Notes under the pieces: generated by a model
Told to the model about the DNA's origin: nothing
The model's database searches: none
The model's input: only the letters and a program-made list of their open reading frames with translations
Made by a program: the position numbers and the translations under genes
Shown: in pieces, positions 16,092 to 25,191 of the stretch
Position numbering within the stretch: position 1 is the first letter of the stretch
Layout of the letters: each line of letters begins with the position of its first letter
Assembly (NCBI GenBank): GCA_002427525.1
Contig: DIRP01000009.1
Span: 1 to 64,000, forward strand
DNA: 64,000 nt
Direction: 5' to 3'
DNA from: Bacteroidales bacterium UBA5433
GTDB lineage: Bacteria > Bacteroidota > Bacteroidia > Bacteroidales > UBA932

Positions 16092-17415
16092 GATCCAGGA
16101 AAACAGCGACAATAGCTACCGGAGCTACGTAACGAATAAGAAAATAATAGGCTTTAAACAGGGTACCTTGTAAGGTGCCCTGATTTGTATATTCCTGGTA
16201 CACAACCTCTTTTTTCATATACCTACCTATAAAGAGTACGATAGCCAACCCTCCCAAAGGAAGCAAAATATTGGCAGACAGGTAATCAAAGAAATCAAAA
16301 ATGGTCTTCCCAAATAGTTGCACATCCTGTAATACACCCTGCGACAGGGAACTGAAAGAGGCAAAAATGGTAACAACAACAGAGAGGATGGCTACCGTTG
16401 TTATTCTTTTCATGTTAAACCGTTCTGAGATATAAGCCGTTATCACTTCCATAAGCGATATAACAGACGTGATGGCCGCAATAAGCAGGATGGCAAAAAA
16501 CACCACCGCAAAGAGATTGCCTAAAGGAATTTGGGCAAAGATCCGGGGCAGTACTATAAAAACCAGTCCGGGACCTTCTGCCGGGGAAACCCCAAAAGCA
16601 AAAACAGCCGGCATAATAGCCAATCCGGCCAGTATGGCAAATCCCGTGTCTGCCATGCTTGTTAAAAAAGCCAATCGGGTCAGGTTTTCCTTTTTAGGAA
16701 TATACGAGCCATACGTAATCATGCACCCCATGCCCAGGCTCAAGGAGAAAAAAGCCTGCCCCAAAGCGGCCAGGACGGCCTGCGCATTGATTTTGGAAAA
16801 ATCGGGCTTGAACAAAAAGGCCAATCCTTCTTTGGCCCCTTCCAATGTTACGGAGCGGACCACCAGCACCAGAATCATCAGGAACAAGATGGGCATCATG
16901 ATGCGGGAATACTTTTCAATACCGTCTTTGATACCACACATGACTATAAAAGCATTCATCCCTATAAAGAGTACTGTCCACAAAATGGGACGTACCGGAG
17001 AGGTAACCATTTGGGAAAACTGCTGTTCCAAGGAAGATATGTCGGGTTTTGAAAAAACATACACTACAGATTGAATCAAATAATCCAATGTCCATCCACC
17101 CACCACGGTATAAAAAGCCAGGATGGCCAGTGCTGCCACCACACCCACAATACCTACAAGGCTCCAGGGAGTCCCCGGCGCCAGAATCTGAAAAGCTTTT
17201 ACTGTATTGGCGTTTGTTTTGCGACCGATGATAAATTCAGACACAATAATAGGCAGACAGACTACCAGCACAAAAGCCAGGTAAATCAAAATAAAGGCAG
17301 CTCCGCCGTTTTGTCCTACCAAGTAGGGGAACCGCCATAAATTACCCAATCCCATGGCAGAGCCTACCGTGGCTACCAGGACTCCAAAAAAGCCTGAAAA
17401 CTCGTCACGCTTCAT
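16078..17415 (-). CDS. sodium-dependent transporter, NSS (SNF) family
   Basis: A 445-residue inner-membrane symporter of the LeuT-fold neurotransmitter:sodium symporter family, probably importing an amino acid with Na+. The N-terminal signature GSAMGLGNLWRFPYL (first unwound helix) is intact, and about eleven to twelve hydrophobic segments follow. The substrate cannot be told from sequence alone. The start at 17415 places the signature at the usual distance. A TAnnTTTG element ends 4 nt before the ATG, so the mRNA is predicted to be leaderless. The last codons overlap the LRR gene on the other strand. Confidence 0.95.
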   Translation of the reverse strand: MKRDEFSGFFGVLVATVGSAMGLGNLWRFPYLVGQNGGAAFILIYLAFVLVVCLPIIVSEFIIGRKTNANTVKAFQILAPGTPWSLVGIVGVVAALAILAFYTVVGGWTLDYLIQSVVYVFSKPDISSLEQQFSQMVTSPVRPILWTVLFIGMNAFIVMCGIKDGIEKYSRIMMPILFLMILVLVVRSVTLEGAKEGLAFLFKPDFSKINAQAVLAALGQAFFSLSLGMGCMITYGSYIPKKENLTRLAFLTSMADTGFAILAGLAIMPAVFAFGVSPAEGPGLVFIVLPRIFAQIPLGNLFAVVFFAILLIAAITSVISLMEVITAYISERFNMKRITTVAILSVVVTIFASFSSLSQGVLQDVQLFGKTIFDFFDYLSANILLPLGGLAIVLFIGRYMKKEVVYQEYTNQGTLQGTLFKAYYFLIRYVAPVAIVAVFLDLILR

Positions 17416-17419
17416 ATTA

Positions 17420-17427
17420 CAAATATA
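17420..17427 (-). promoter_or_regulatory. -7 promoter element for the NSS transporter, 4 nt from ATG
   Basis: Minus-strand TATATTTG matches TAnnTTTG and is followed by TAAT and then the ATG. Transcription would start at or next to the start codon. Confidence 0.6.
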
Positions 17428-17440
17428 CGTTGTTTCTTTT

Positions 17441-17448
17441 TACCTTTG
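17441..17448 (+). promoter_or_regulatory. -7 promoter element for the YfhO-family gene
   Basis: TACCTTTG, 18 nt before the ATG at 17467, divergent from the transporter promoter. Confidence 0.6.
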
Positions 17449-17466
17449 TTTGAAATCGCTTACGTT

Positions 17467-19983
17467 ATGCAGAAAAAAATATTGAAACAATGGCTTGCCC
17501 CGGTGGCTGCCGTTTTGTTTTTCCTGGTTTTGTCGTATGGGTTCGTACCTCAGGTTTTTCAAGGAAAGGTCTTAAACCAGGGAGATATTACCGCCTGGCG
17601 GGCCATGGCCAAAGAGGCGTCTGACTACAACAAAACCCATAAAGACGAGGCGCTCTGGTCCAATTCCATGTTTGGTGGCATGCCCACGGTTACCATAAAT
17701 AAAATCACAACCGGAAACCACGTGTTGGTGTTGGATAAAATCCTGGGAGCAGGAGCTGCTCCGGCTTCTTATTTGTTGATATCGCTGTTGGGCGGGTTCT
17801 TGCTGTTTCTGGCTTTGGGGACCGGGGTTCCCCTTGCCGTTGTAGGGGCTGTGGCTGTGACGTTTTGTTCGTATAATTTGCAAATCATACAGGCCGGTCA
17901 CGTGACTAAAATGATCGCCCTTGCCTACATGCCCTGGGTACTGGCCTCACTTATTTATGCCTATAGAAAAAAACCTCTTTTGGGAGCTTTGTTCTTTGCG
18001 TTGACCGTAAGCCTGCACGTAGCCGCCAACCACCCTCAAATTACGTATTACCTGGGCTTTATCCTGTTATTTGTAGTAATAGGTCTGTTTGTAAAAGCCA
18101 TCCGGGAACACACCGTTCCACGATTTGCCAAAACCACGCTCCTGGTAGTGGCCGGAGGCCTGCTGGGGCTGGCCACATCTGCTAACCATTTGCTGCCTAC
18201 GTATGAATATACACAATACTCCATGCGGGGAGGGTCCGAGCTGGCTGCAGCCGAAGGAGAAAGCCCCAGAAAAGGCCTGGATGTAGATTATGCCACGCAA
18301 TGGAGCTACTCGGGGAAGGAATCTTTGAATATGCTCATTCCCGATTTTCTGGGTGGCTCTTCCGTGGGGGCTTTGGGCAAGGATTCCCATACGTACAAAA
18401 AACTCTCGGAAATGGGATACAACGCCAATACTATTATTTCCCACATGCCCCTGTACTGGGGAGAACAGCCGTTTACGGCAGGTCCTATGTACATGGGCGC
18501 CATCATGATTTTTCTGTTTGTGCTGGGACTTATTCTTGTTAAAAGCCCTCTCAAATGGACGCTGGCAGGAGTGTCCTTACTGGCCCTGCTGCTCTCCTGG
18601 GGATACCACCTGGAATGGTTCTCCCTGTTGTTTTTTAAATACGTTCCGCTGTATAATAAGTTCCGAACGGTTAGCATGATCCTGGTCATTTGGCAAATGA
18701 CCGTTCCCCTTTTAGGTACCTACACCGCGTGGTACCTACTGGAAAACAAGCTTCCGGAAGGCAAAGTGCGCAAGGGTCTGTACCTGGCTGCCGGAATTAC
18801 TGCCGGTCTGTGCCTGCTGTTTGCTATCTTTCCCTCATTGGCCGGATCTTTTACCGGACCTTCCGACGCGTCGTTGCCCCGGGAACTGCTCCCCTCCCTT
18901 GTGGCAGACCGTAAAGCGTTGCTGAGAGCCGATGCTCTGCGCTCGGCTTTTTTAATTTTGGGAACGGCGGTGATTTTCCTTCCAACGTTTAGAAAACGGC
19001 TAAAAAAAGGATGGGTGGTTGCGCTGCTGGGGCTGTTGCTTTTAGTAGATTACCTGCCGGTAGGAAAACGCTACCTGAACAGTTCTCATTTTGTTACCAA
19101 ACACCATTACCAAAATTTGTTTGTAGAAAAAGCGGTAGACCGTTACATTTTAGACGATCCCGCTTTGTATTACAGGGTGCTGGATTTGACCGGCAGTACG
19201 TTTTCAGATGCTAGTACCAGTTATTTTCATAAATCTGTTGGAGGTTACAACGCCGCCAAACTGCAACGATACCAGGATATCATAGACAATCACCTGCTCC
19301 CGGAAATACAATCTTTTGCCAACAACCTGGGCCAATGCCAAACCCTGGAAGAGGCCGGTGATTTGTTTGCGTACCGCGGTAGCCACACCCTGACGCCGGT
19401 CATGAACCTGCTCAATACAAAATATGTGATTCTTTCGCCCGAGGCTATGCCCATAACCAACCTGCATGCCCTGGGAAATGCCTGGGTAGTATCCGGTATC
19501 CGCACGGTAGAGTCTCCGCTGGAAGAACTGGAGGTGCTGTCACAGACAGACCTGCGCACCACCGCCGTCATGCAGAACCCGCCACCGGAGTGGCTCGAGG
19601 CCGCACCGGACACGGTTGTTCCCGATATATCGACCACTGCTGCTGATGTGACGTTGGTATCGTATTCACCCAACACCCTGGAATACGAAGCTTCTATGAA
19701 GCAAGACGGAGTGGTGGTCTTTTCAGAAATCTTCTACCCAAAAGGCTGGAAGGCCTGGATAGATGATGTGGAAGTTCCTATCCTGCGGTCTAATTTTATC
19801 ACGCGCACCTTGCTGGTGCCGGCCGGAGACCACACCATACGCTTTACCTACAAACCCGCCTCCTATACCACAGGCGTTCTGGTATCCCGCATCAGTTCCT
19901 CAGCCCTGCTGGCTGCCTTGCTGCTGGCTGTTATTCTGGGCGTCGTTCGTACGTTACAAAAGAGAAAGGGTAAGGAAATGTAG
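17467..19983 (+). CDS. YfhO-family polytopic membrane protein
   Basis: The 838-residue protein has an N-terminal anchor, many hydrophobic segments through residue 550 and again one near the C-terminus, with an extracytoplasmic beta-rich domain between, the layout of the YfhO family. These proteins are linked to glycosylation of cell-wall or surface polymers and resemble GT-C glycosyltransferases (DUF2298-like); the substrate here is unknown. I set the start at ATG 17467; an ATG-like start at 17446 would lie within the promoter element. The 3' end overlaps dfrA on the opposite strand by 53 bp (19931-19983). Confidence 0.85.
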   Translation: MQKKILKQWLAPVAAVLFFLVLSYGFVPQVFQGKVLNQGDITAWRAMAKEASDYNKTHKDEALWSNSMFGGMPTVTINKITTGNHVLVLDKILGAGAAPASYLLISLLGGFLLFLALGTGVPLAVVGAVAVTFCSYNLQIIQAGHVTKMIALAYMPWVLASLIYAYRKKPLLGALFFALTVSLHVAANHPQITYYLGFILLFVVIGLFVKAIREHTVPRFAKTTLLVVAGGLLGLATSANHLLPTYEYTQYSMRGGSELAAAEGESPRKGLDVDYATQWSYSGKESLNMLIPDFLGGSSVGALGKDSHTYKKLSEMGYNANTIISHMPLYWGEQPFTAGPMYMGAIMIFLFVLGLILVKSPLKWTLAGVSLLALLLSWGYHLEWFSLLFFKYVPLYNKFRTVSMILVIWQMTVPLLGTYTAWYLLENKLPEGKVRKGLYLAAGITAGLCLLFAIFPSLAGSFTGPSDASLPRELLPSLVADRKALLRADALRSAFLILGTAVIFLPTFRKRLKKGWVVALLGLLLLVDYLPVGKRYLNSSHFVTKHHYQNLFVEKAVDRYILDDPALYYRVLDLTGSTFSDASTSYFHKSVGGYNAAKLQRYQDIIDNHLLPEIQSFANNLGQCQTLEEAGDLFAYRGSHTLTPVMNLLNTKYVILSPEAMPITNLHALGNAWVVSGIRTVESPLEELEVLSQTDLRTTAVMQNPPPEWLEAAPDTVVPDISTTAADVTLVSYSPNTLEYEASMKQDGVVVFSEIFYPKGWKAWIDDVEVPILRSNFITRTLLVPAGDHTIRFTYKPASYTTGVLVSRISSSALLAALLLAVILGVVRTLQKRKGKEM

Positions 19984-20431
19984 CCCCTCGCGGTTGGTCA
20001 TCACGGGCCGTTTCCTGCCATACCAAAGGATCTATTTCCGGAAAAAAGACGTCTGCTCCTCCCTCGGGAAGGGGCGCCTGCACGTGCGTGATGTACAGCC
20101 GGTCGGCCAGGTTCATGGCCTGGCGGTATACCTCGGCCCCGCCAACAACAAACACCTCGGCTTGCTCCTCGGCTTGTGCTTTTTCCTGAACCAGTGCCTG
20201 TTCCAGCGAGAGGCCGCTGCGCGAAAGCACCACGTTCTTTCGGCCGGGCAGCGGTTTTCCCAGGGATTCAAAAGTTTTACGCCCCATGATGATGGTGTGG
20301 CCCATGGTAAGGGCTTTGAAATGCCGCAGGTCTTCAGAAATATGCCACAGCAGGTTGTTGTTGGCACCCAATTCTCTTTGGGGGCCAATGACGGCAATGA
20401 GGGCTAACACAAACGGTTTTTCTGTTTTCAT
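19931..20431 (-). CDS. dfrA: dihydrofolate reductase
   Basis: A 166-residue enzyme that reduces dihydrofolate to tetrahydrofolate with NADPH. Motifs: LIAVIGPQRELGANNNLLWHI at the N-terminus, GRKTFESLGKPLPGR, the VVGGAEVY nucleotide-binding stretch and the terminal FVTYER. An ATG two codons upstream (20437) is an alternative start. It follows thyA by about 14 bp and the pair regenerates the folate that thymidylate synthase oxidises. A 12-bp tandem duplication adds AEEQ-type residues in a loop. The last 53 bp are shared with the convergent YfhO-family gene. Confidence 0.95.
   Translation of the reverse strand: MKTEKPFVLALIAVIGPQRELGANNNLLWHISEDLRHFKALTMGHTIIMGRKTFESLGKPLPGRKNVVLSRSGLSLEQALVQEKAQAEEQAEVFVVGGAEVYRQAMNLADRLYITHVQAPLPEGGADVFFPEIDPLVWQETARDDQPRGATFPYPFSFVTYERRPE
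20155..20178. repeat. 12-bp in-frame tandem duplication in dfrA
   Basis: CCTCGGCTTG starts two adjacent 12-base units in dfrA, adding a four-residue repeat (AEEQ/AEEV type) in a loop ahead of the VVGG motif. Confidence 0.7.
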
Positions 20432-20445
20432 GAGCATGTAAATGT

Positions 20446-21240
20446 TTATACAGCTACGGGGGCCTTGATGGCCGGGTGCGGGTCGTAGCCGGTCAGGCAA
20501 AAATCTTCGTAAACAAAGGAAAAAATGTCTTTGCGTTCGGGGTTCAGTGTCATGACAGGCAATGACCGGGGCGTACGGGAGAGTTGCAGGAGTACCTGCT
20601 CCCGGTGGTTGTTGTATATATGCACGTCGCCAAACGTATGTACGTATTCTCCGGGGGCATACCCGCATACCTGCGCCACCATGAGCGTAAGCAGAGCGTA
20701 CGAGGCGATATTGAACGGCACCCCCAGAAACAAATCTGCACTGCGTTGGTACAACTGGCAGGATAACGTACCGCCGGCTACGTAAAACTGAAACAGCGTA
20801 TGGCACGGGGGTAACGCCATTTTATCAAGTTCCCCTACGTTCCAGGCACTTACAATGTGGCGGCGTCCGTCGGGGTTGGTTTTCAAGCCCTCTATCAAAC
20901 TACTTATCTGGTCCACGGTATTTCCATCTTCCGTTTTCCAGGAACGCCATTGCTTTCCGTAAACCGGTCCCAAATTGCCGTTTTCATCTGCCCATTCATC
21001 CCAAATGGTAACTTTGTTCTTATTCAGATAGCCTATGTTGGTGTCTCCCTGCAAAAACCAGAGCAACTCATAAATAATGGAACGCAAGTGTACTTTTTTG
21101 GTGGTCAACAACGGAAATCCTTGTTGCAGAGGGAAACGCAACTGCCTGCCAAATACCGAGCGGGTACCTGTACCGGTTCTGTCGCTTTTATCGGTACCGT
21201 TATCCAGAATGTCTTTCAGGAGGTTTAAATAGTTTTGCAT
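20446..21240 (-). CDS. thyA: thymidylate synthase
   Basis: The 264-residue product is exactly the length of classical ThyA, which makes dTMP from dUMP with methylene-tetrahydrofolate. The catalytic cysteine is in LPPCHTLFQFYV, and the dUMP-binding QRSADLFLGVPFN and DVHIYNNH motifs are complete. First gene of the thyA-dfrA pair. Its promoter element ends only 6 nt before the ATG. Confidence 0.97.
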   Translation of the reverse strand: MQNYLNLLKDILDNGTDKSDRTGTGTRSVFGRQLRFPLQQGFPLLTTKKVHLRSIIYELLWFLQGDTNIGYLNKNKVTIWDEWADENGNLGPVYGKQWRSWKTEDGNTVDQISSLIEGLKTNPDGRRHIVSAWNVGELDKMALPPCHTLFQFYVAGGTLSCQLYQRSADLFLGVPFNIASYALLTLMVAQVCGYAPGEYVHTFGDVHIYNNHREQVLLQLSRTPRSLPVMTLNPERKDIFSFVYEDFCLTGYDPHPAIKAPVAV

Positions 21241-21246
21241 ACCTCA

Positions 21247-21254
21247 CAAAGGTA
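21247..21254 (-). promoter_or_regulatory. -7 promoter element for thyA-dfrA
   Basis: Minus-strand TACCTTTG followed by TGAGGT and the ATG of thyA, leaving a leader of a few nucleotides at most. Confidence 0.6.
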
Positions 21255-21267
21255 GCTTTTTTCTCCT

Positions 21268-21275
21268 TACCTTTG
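21268..21275 (+). promoter_or_regulatory. -7 promoter element for aspS
   Basis: TACCTTTG, 18 nt before the aspS ATG; divergent from the thyA element 13 bp away. Confidence 0.6.
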
Positions 21276-21293
21276 TAGTTTAAACGTTTAGCC

Positions 21294-23054
21294 ATGTACA
21301 GAAATCACACTTGCGGAGAATTGAATCTTTCCCATACAGGCCTTCAGGTTCAGCTGGCCGGCTGGGTACAGCGAATACGGAAATTGGGTGGAATGACTTT
21401 TATTGATTTGCGGGATCGGTACGGCATTACCCAGCTTGTTGTAAAAGAAGATTCACCGGCCGAGGTTAAAAAAATTGCCGAGGGGTTGGGACGAGAATTC
21501 GTACTCTCAGTTCATGGAACCGTGGTGGAACGAAGCAACAAAAATCCCAAGCTGCCCACCGGGGATATTGAACTGGAGCTCTCTGCCATAGAGGTACTAA
21601 ACGCCTCGGAAGTACCGCCTTTTACCCTGGAGGAAGAGTCGGACGGCGGGGAGGAATTGCGTGCCCGGTACCGGTACCTGGACTTACGCAGGTCGCCTTT
21701 GCAACAAGCTGTACGGTTGCGTCATACTATGGCACAAGAAGTACGTCATTACTTGAGCGACTGTGGGTTTCTTGAGATTGAGACTCCTTTTTTAATCAAA
21801 TCTACGCCGGAAGGAGCCCGCGATTTTGTGGTGCCTTCACGCATGCACCCGGGACAATTCTATGCCTTGCCGCAAAGCCCGCAAACGTTTAAGCAATTGC
21901 TGATGGTAGGCGGTTTTGATAAATACTTTCAGATTGTCCGCTGCTTTAGGGACGAAGACCTGCGTGCCGACCGCCAACCGGAATTCACCCAGGTTGACTG
22001 CGAAATGTCTTTTGTAACGCAAGAAGACATTCTGGTGCAATTTGAGGGACTGGCCCGCCATCTGTTTGCTACCGTTCTGAACGTAGAAATCCCCAACCCC
22101 CTGCCCCGGCTTTCATACAAACAGGCCATGGAGCAATACGGGAGTGATAAACCCGATACGCGTTTTACCATGCTCTTGCACGACCTTACTCCCCTCACCC
22201 GGGATACCGGGTTTGCAGTTTTTCGCAACGCAGAATATGTGGGTGGCCTTTGCGTTCCGGGGGCAGGCTCTTATACACGCAAGCAACTGGACCACCTGAC
22301 CGAGTGGGTCAAACGCCCTCAGGTAGGTGCAGCAGGACTGGTACACGTCCGTTGTACAAAAACAGAAGATGGCGTGATGGAATACAAATCTTCTGTGGAC
22401 AAATTCTTTGACCAGCAAGCCTTGGCCGTGTGGGCCGGGTTGATGGGTGCCGGAGACGGCGATTTGATGCTCGTTATGAGCGGTTCGCGTGAGAAAACAC
22501 AGGAGGCACTGGGAACCTTGCGCCTGGAAATGGGTGACCGTCTGGGCCTGAGGCCGTCGGGAACGTACGCCCCTCTTTGGGTATATGACTTCCCCCTGCT
22601 GGAATGGGATGAAGAAACGCAGCGTTTTTACGCCAAACACCATCCGTTTACGGCTCCCAAACCGGAAGATATGGAAGCCTTTTTCAGCGATGACCGCCAG
22701 GCCCTGATGGGTGTAAATGCCAATGCCTACGATTTTGTAATCAACGGGACCGAGGTGGGCGGAGGATCCATCCGCATCCACAACCCGCACATCCAGGAAC
22801 GGATGTTCCGCGTGCTGGGGTTAACGGAAGAAGAAGTGCAGACGAAATTCTCTTTCATTATAAACGCCTTTCGCTACGGAGCCCCTCCGCACGGCGGAAT
22901 CGCCTTTGGCTTTGACCGCTGGTGTGCTTTATTCGGAGGCTCGGACAGCATCCGCGATTTCATTGCTTTCCCAAAAAACAATGCCGGACGCGACGTCATG
23001 CTGGACGCCCCCTCCGGCATAGATGCAGCCCAGAAAAAAGAACTGGGGCTGTAA
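21294..23054 (+). CDS. aspS: aspartyl-tRNA synthetase
   Basis: A 586-residue class II synthetase of the bacterial type, which charges tRNA-Asp. The N-terminal OB-fold anticodon-binding domain (GWVQRIRKLGGMTFIDLRDRYG), motif 2 (FRDEDLRADRQPEFTQ), the bacterial GAD insertion and motif 3 (GIAFGFDRW) are all present. The length is normal. Own promoter at 21268. Confidence 0.97.
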   Translation: MYRNHTCGELNLSHTGLQVQLAGWVQRIRKLGGMTFIDLRDRYGITQLVVKEDSPAEVKKIAEGLGREFVLSVHGTVVERSNKNPKLPTGDIELELSAIEVLNASEVPPFTLEEESDGGEELRARYRYLDLRRSPLQQAVRLRHTMAQEVRHYLSDCGFLEIETPFLIKSTPEGARDFVVPSRMHPGQFYALPQSPQTFKQLLMVGGFDKYFQIVRCFRDEDLRADRQPEFTQVDCEMSFVTQEDILVQFEGLARHLFATVLNVEIPNPLPRLSYKQAMEQYGSDKPDTRFTMLLHDLTPLTRDTGFAVFRNAEYVGGLCVPGAGSYTRKQLDHLTEWVKRPQVGAAGLVHVRCTKTEDGVMEYKSSVDKFFDQQALAVWAGLMGAGDGDLMLVMSGSREKTQEALGTLRLEMGDRLGLRPSGTYAPLWVYDFPLLEWDEETQRFYAKHHPFTAPKPEDMEAFFSDDRQALMGVNANAYDFVINGTEVGGGSIRIHNPHIQERMFRVLGLTEEEVQTKFSFIINAFRYGAPPHGGIAFGFDRWCALFGGSDSIRDFIAFPKNNAGRDVMLDAPSGIDAAQKKELGL

Positions 23055-23077
23055 CTTCTATAAACGTTACTGCAATT

Positions 23078-24280
23078 TTACTCAATAAAAATTGAGTACA
23101 GCGCATCAATCACGTCTGTTTGCACAGCCAGGAAGCCGTTGTCTCTGCGCGGAACGGTGGTGTCATAGCCGTTGCACAACACAATAAATCCAAACTTCTT
23201 TTCTTTTTGAAAGAACATGGCCGAGTACAAACCGTAAGCACTTCCGGTGTGTCCAATCATAACCTCACCGTCTATCAAAAGATCTGTTTTTTCCAGCGCA
23301 AAACCGTAACCAAATGGAACAGCATCCTCGGCAGCATCCTCGACAGCATCCTCATTGTCACCGCTTAAAGCGCGGCCTCCGGCACTTTTCGGAGTTTGCA
23401 TAAGGGCAACACTTTCGGGTGAAAGAATTTCCACCCCGTCTAAAGAGCCGTCGTTCATTTGTACCAGGGCGTGTCGGGCCAAATCGGGGGCACTTATTTT
23501 CATACCTCCGGTTGGAGAGAAAATAGGTGCAGAATACCCCATAACGTAATTTTCAATTTCTTCTATCCGAGGATTGTATGCCTGGGGCGAAGGAACAAAA
23601 ACGCCGTCTTCAAATTCATAAATAACCGCGAAATCTGAAGCATCCAGGTCGTTTACATTAAATGACGCATACAGCCCCAAAGGTTCTAAAATATTGTTTT
23701 TTACATACTCGTCAAAACGCTCTCCGGAATGAATCTCTACCAGGGTCCCTAACATATTGAAGCCCAAATTGCAATACTGGTACTCTGTACCCGGCGCATA
23801 CGTGTTGAAAGAACCCGACACGTCCTTCTCTTTCCCTTTCGGATTGATTACATCCAGGGAAAAATACCCGCCTTTATCACTCAGGCTTGAAGTATGGGAC
23901 AACAGCATGCTATAGGTAATGGGTATTTCAGGATATTGTGGGTTTCTTACAGGAAATCCCAGGGCTTTCCCAACATCATCTTCCAGATCAAAACATCCGG
24001 CCTCGTACAGTTGCATAATAGCTGTTGCCGTAAAACTCTTGGAAATAGAAGCAATACGCATAAGGTCCGATACCTGTAACAGTTCTTGTGTTTCCAGGTT
24101 TTTGTACCCCGTTGCTCCCGTATATACTACCCGGTTGTTTTTAATGACGGCAACCGATAAACCTACTGCATTCAGCTCGGTTCTGAGCTCTTCCAGGCAG
24201 TTGTCTGCTTTTTGTGCGGTCCGGCCGGCACACGAGGCAAGCATCAATACCGCAGTTGTTAGGATAATAAATTTTTTCAT
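23078..24280 (-). CDS. serine beta-lactamase-like hydrolase, lipoprotein
   Basis: A 400-residue member of the class C beta-lactamase / DD-peptidase-like superfamily. The lipoprotein cysteine is at residue 17 (LASC). Catalytic motifs are SxxK as SISK (78-81), the Tyr-x-Asn as YCN, and HTG near residue 345. Such proteins in Bacteroidetes are mostly peptidases or esterases; resistance activity is not implied. A short acidic loop (EDAVEDAAEDAV) is encoded by a 12-bp triplication at 23319-23354. Convergent with aspS; the upstream DNA has a near-match TACCTTTA promoter element. Confidence 0.9.
   Translation of the reverse strand: MKKFIILTTAVLMLASCAGRTAQKADNCLEELRTELNAVGLSVAVIKNNRVVYTGATGYKNLETQELLQVSDLMRIASISKSFTATAIMQLYEAGCFDLEDDVGKALGFPVRNPQYPEIPITYSMLLSHTSSLSDKGGYFSLDVINPKGKEKDVSGSFNTYAPGTEYQYCNLGFNMLGTLVEIHSGERFDEYVKNNILEPLGLYASFNVNDLDASDFAVIYEFEDGVFVPSPQAYNPRIEEIENYVMGYSAPIFSPTGGMKISAPDLARHALVQMNDGSLDGVEILSPESVALMQTPKSAGGRALSGDNEDAVEDAAEDAVPFGYGFALEKTDLLIDGEVMIGHTGSAYGLYSAMFFQKEKKFGFIVLCNGYDTTVPRRDNGFLAVQTDVIDALYSIFIE
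23319..23354. repeat. 12-bp in-frame triplication in the serine hydrolase gene
   Basis: Three adjacent units of CAGCATCCTC-type sequence (23319-23330, 23331-23342, 23343-23354) differ at one or two bases and produce the EDA(V/A) repeat of an acidic loop. Confidence 0.85.
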
Positions 24281-24317
24281 GGTTGGATTATTTGATTTTT
24301 ATAAAGGTATAAAAATC

Positions 24318-24325
24318 TACCTTTG
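24318..24325 (+). promoter_or_regulatory. -7 promoter element for rsmA, 4 nt from ATG
   Basis: TACCTTTG, then TACC, then the ATG. A TTTG at 24291-24294 is a possible -33 box, slightly far at 23 nt spacing. Confidence 0.6.
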
Positions 24326-24329
24326 TACC

Positions 24330-25166
24330 ATGCATGTACGACCAAAAAAGGCATTGGGGCAACATTTTTTGCACGATTCTGCCATTGCCGCACGCATTGT
24401 TGAGGCTTTATTGTCACATTGGCCCCTGCCGGCAACTGAAACAGGAGTGACGGACGGGGCAACTGAACCCGGTGGCCTGAGGTCCGTTGTAGAAGTGGGA
24501 CCGGGAACAGGCGTACTCACCACCCTGCTGCTGCAAGAACCGGGTTTGGATTACTACGCAGTGGAGCTGGACACAGAATCCGTTGCCTATTTACATACCC
24601 TGTATCCCGGGTTGGGAAATCGGTTGGTATCAGGAGATTTTTTAAAGCTGCCTGCAGGCACTTTCCCGGAACAATTTGCTTTAATCGGCAATTTTCCTTA
24701 CAACATCTCGTCGCAAATCTTCTTTAAGGTGCTGGAATTGAAAGACCGCGTTCCCCTGGTGGTAGGCATGTTGCAAAAAGAAGTGGCCGAGCGTTTCTGC
24801 TCCCCCCCCGGCAGCCGCGCATACGGCATCCTGAGCGTGCTGCTGCAGACGTGGTATCGGGCCGAGTATTTGTTTTCCGTAGCCCCCGGAGCCTTTACCC
24901 CTCCACCCAAAGTGCAATCGGGCGTCATCCGCCTGGTCAGAAACGACCGCACCGCGCTGGACTGCCCGGAAGACCTCTACCTGAAGGTCATCAAAACGGC
25001 CTTCAACCAAAGACGCAAAATGCTGAGCAACAGCCTAAAACCACTATTTACCGACCATTTTCAAGGTGGTTCCGGCACCATCCCTATAGACGGCCTCCAT
25101 CGCCGCCCCGAGCAACTGAGCGTAGAAGATTTTATTGTACTCACTCAACAGATAGCCGCTCTGTAG
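24330..25166 (+). CDS. rsmA: 16S rRNA (adenine1518/1519-N6)-dimethyltransferase
   Basis: KsgA/RsmA dimethylates two adjacent adenines in the 3' hairpin of 16S rRNA late in 30S assembly. The family N-terminus KKALGQHFL is at residues 6-14, fixing the start at 24330; the open frame extends to 23919 but that part has no counterpart. The SAM motif EVGPGTG and the catalytic NFPYN are present. Between KALGQHFL and the SAM motif lies an extra Thr/Gly/Ala-rich stretch, with a 10-bp direct repeat (GGCAACTGAA) at a 27-bp period. Length 278 residues. The promoter element leaves only 4 nt before the ATG. Confidence 0.95.
   Translation: MHVRPKKALGQHFLHDSAIAARIVEALLSHWPLPATETGVTDGATEPGGLRSVVEVGPGTGVLTTLLLQEPGLDYYAVELDTESVAYLHTLYPGLGNRLVSGDFLKLPAGTFPEQFALIGNFPYNISSQIFFKVLELKDRVPLVVGMLQKEVAERFCSPPGSRAYGILSVLLQTWYRAEYLFSVAPGAFTPPPKVQSGVIRLVRNDRTALDCPEDLYLKVIKTAFNQRRKMLSNSLKPLFTDHFQGGSGTIPIDGLHRRPEQLSVEDFIVLTQQIAAL
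24431..24467. repeat. 10-bp direct repeat, 27-bp period, in rsmA
   Basis: GGCAACTGAA occurs at 24431-24440 and 24458-24467, a nine-codon period, in the low-complexity insertion ahead of the SAM motif. Confidence 0.6.
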
Positions 25167-25191
25167 TGCCCTGCACTCGGCCTGTCGCTTT

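Noticed and set aside
23919..24329. N-terminal extension of rsmA
   Set aside because: It is antisense to the serine hydrolase gene and has no KsgA homology; the conserved KALGQHFL fixes the start near 24330.
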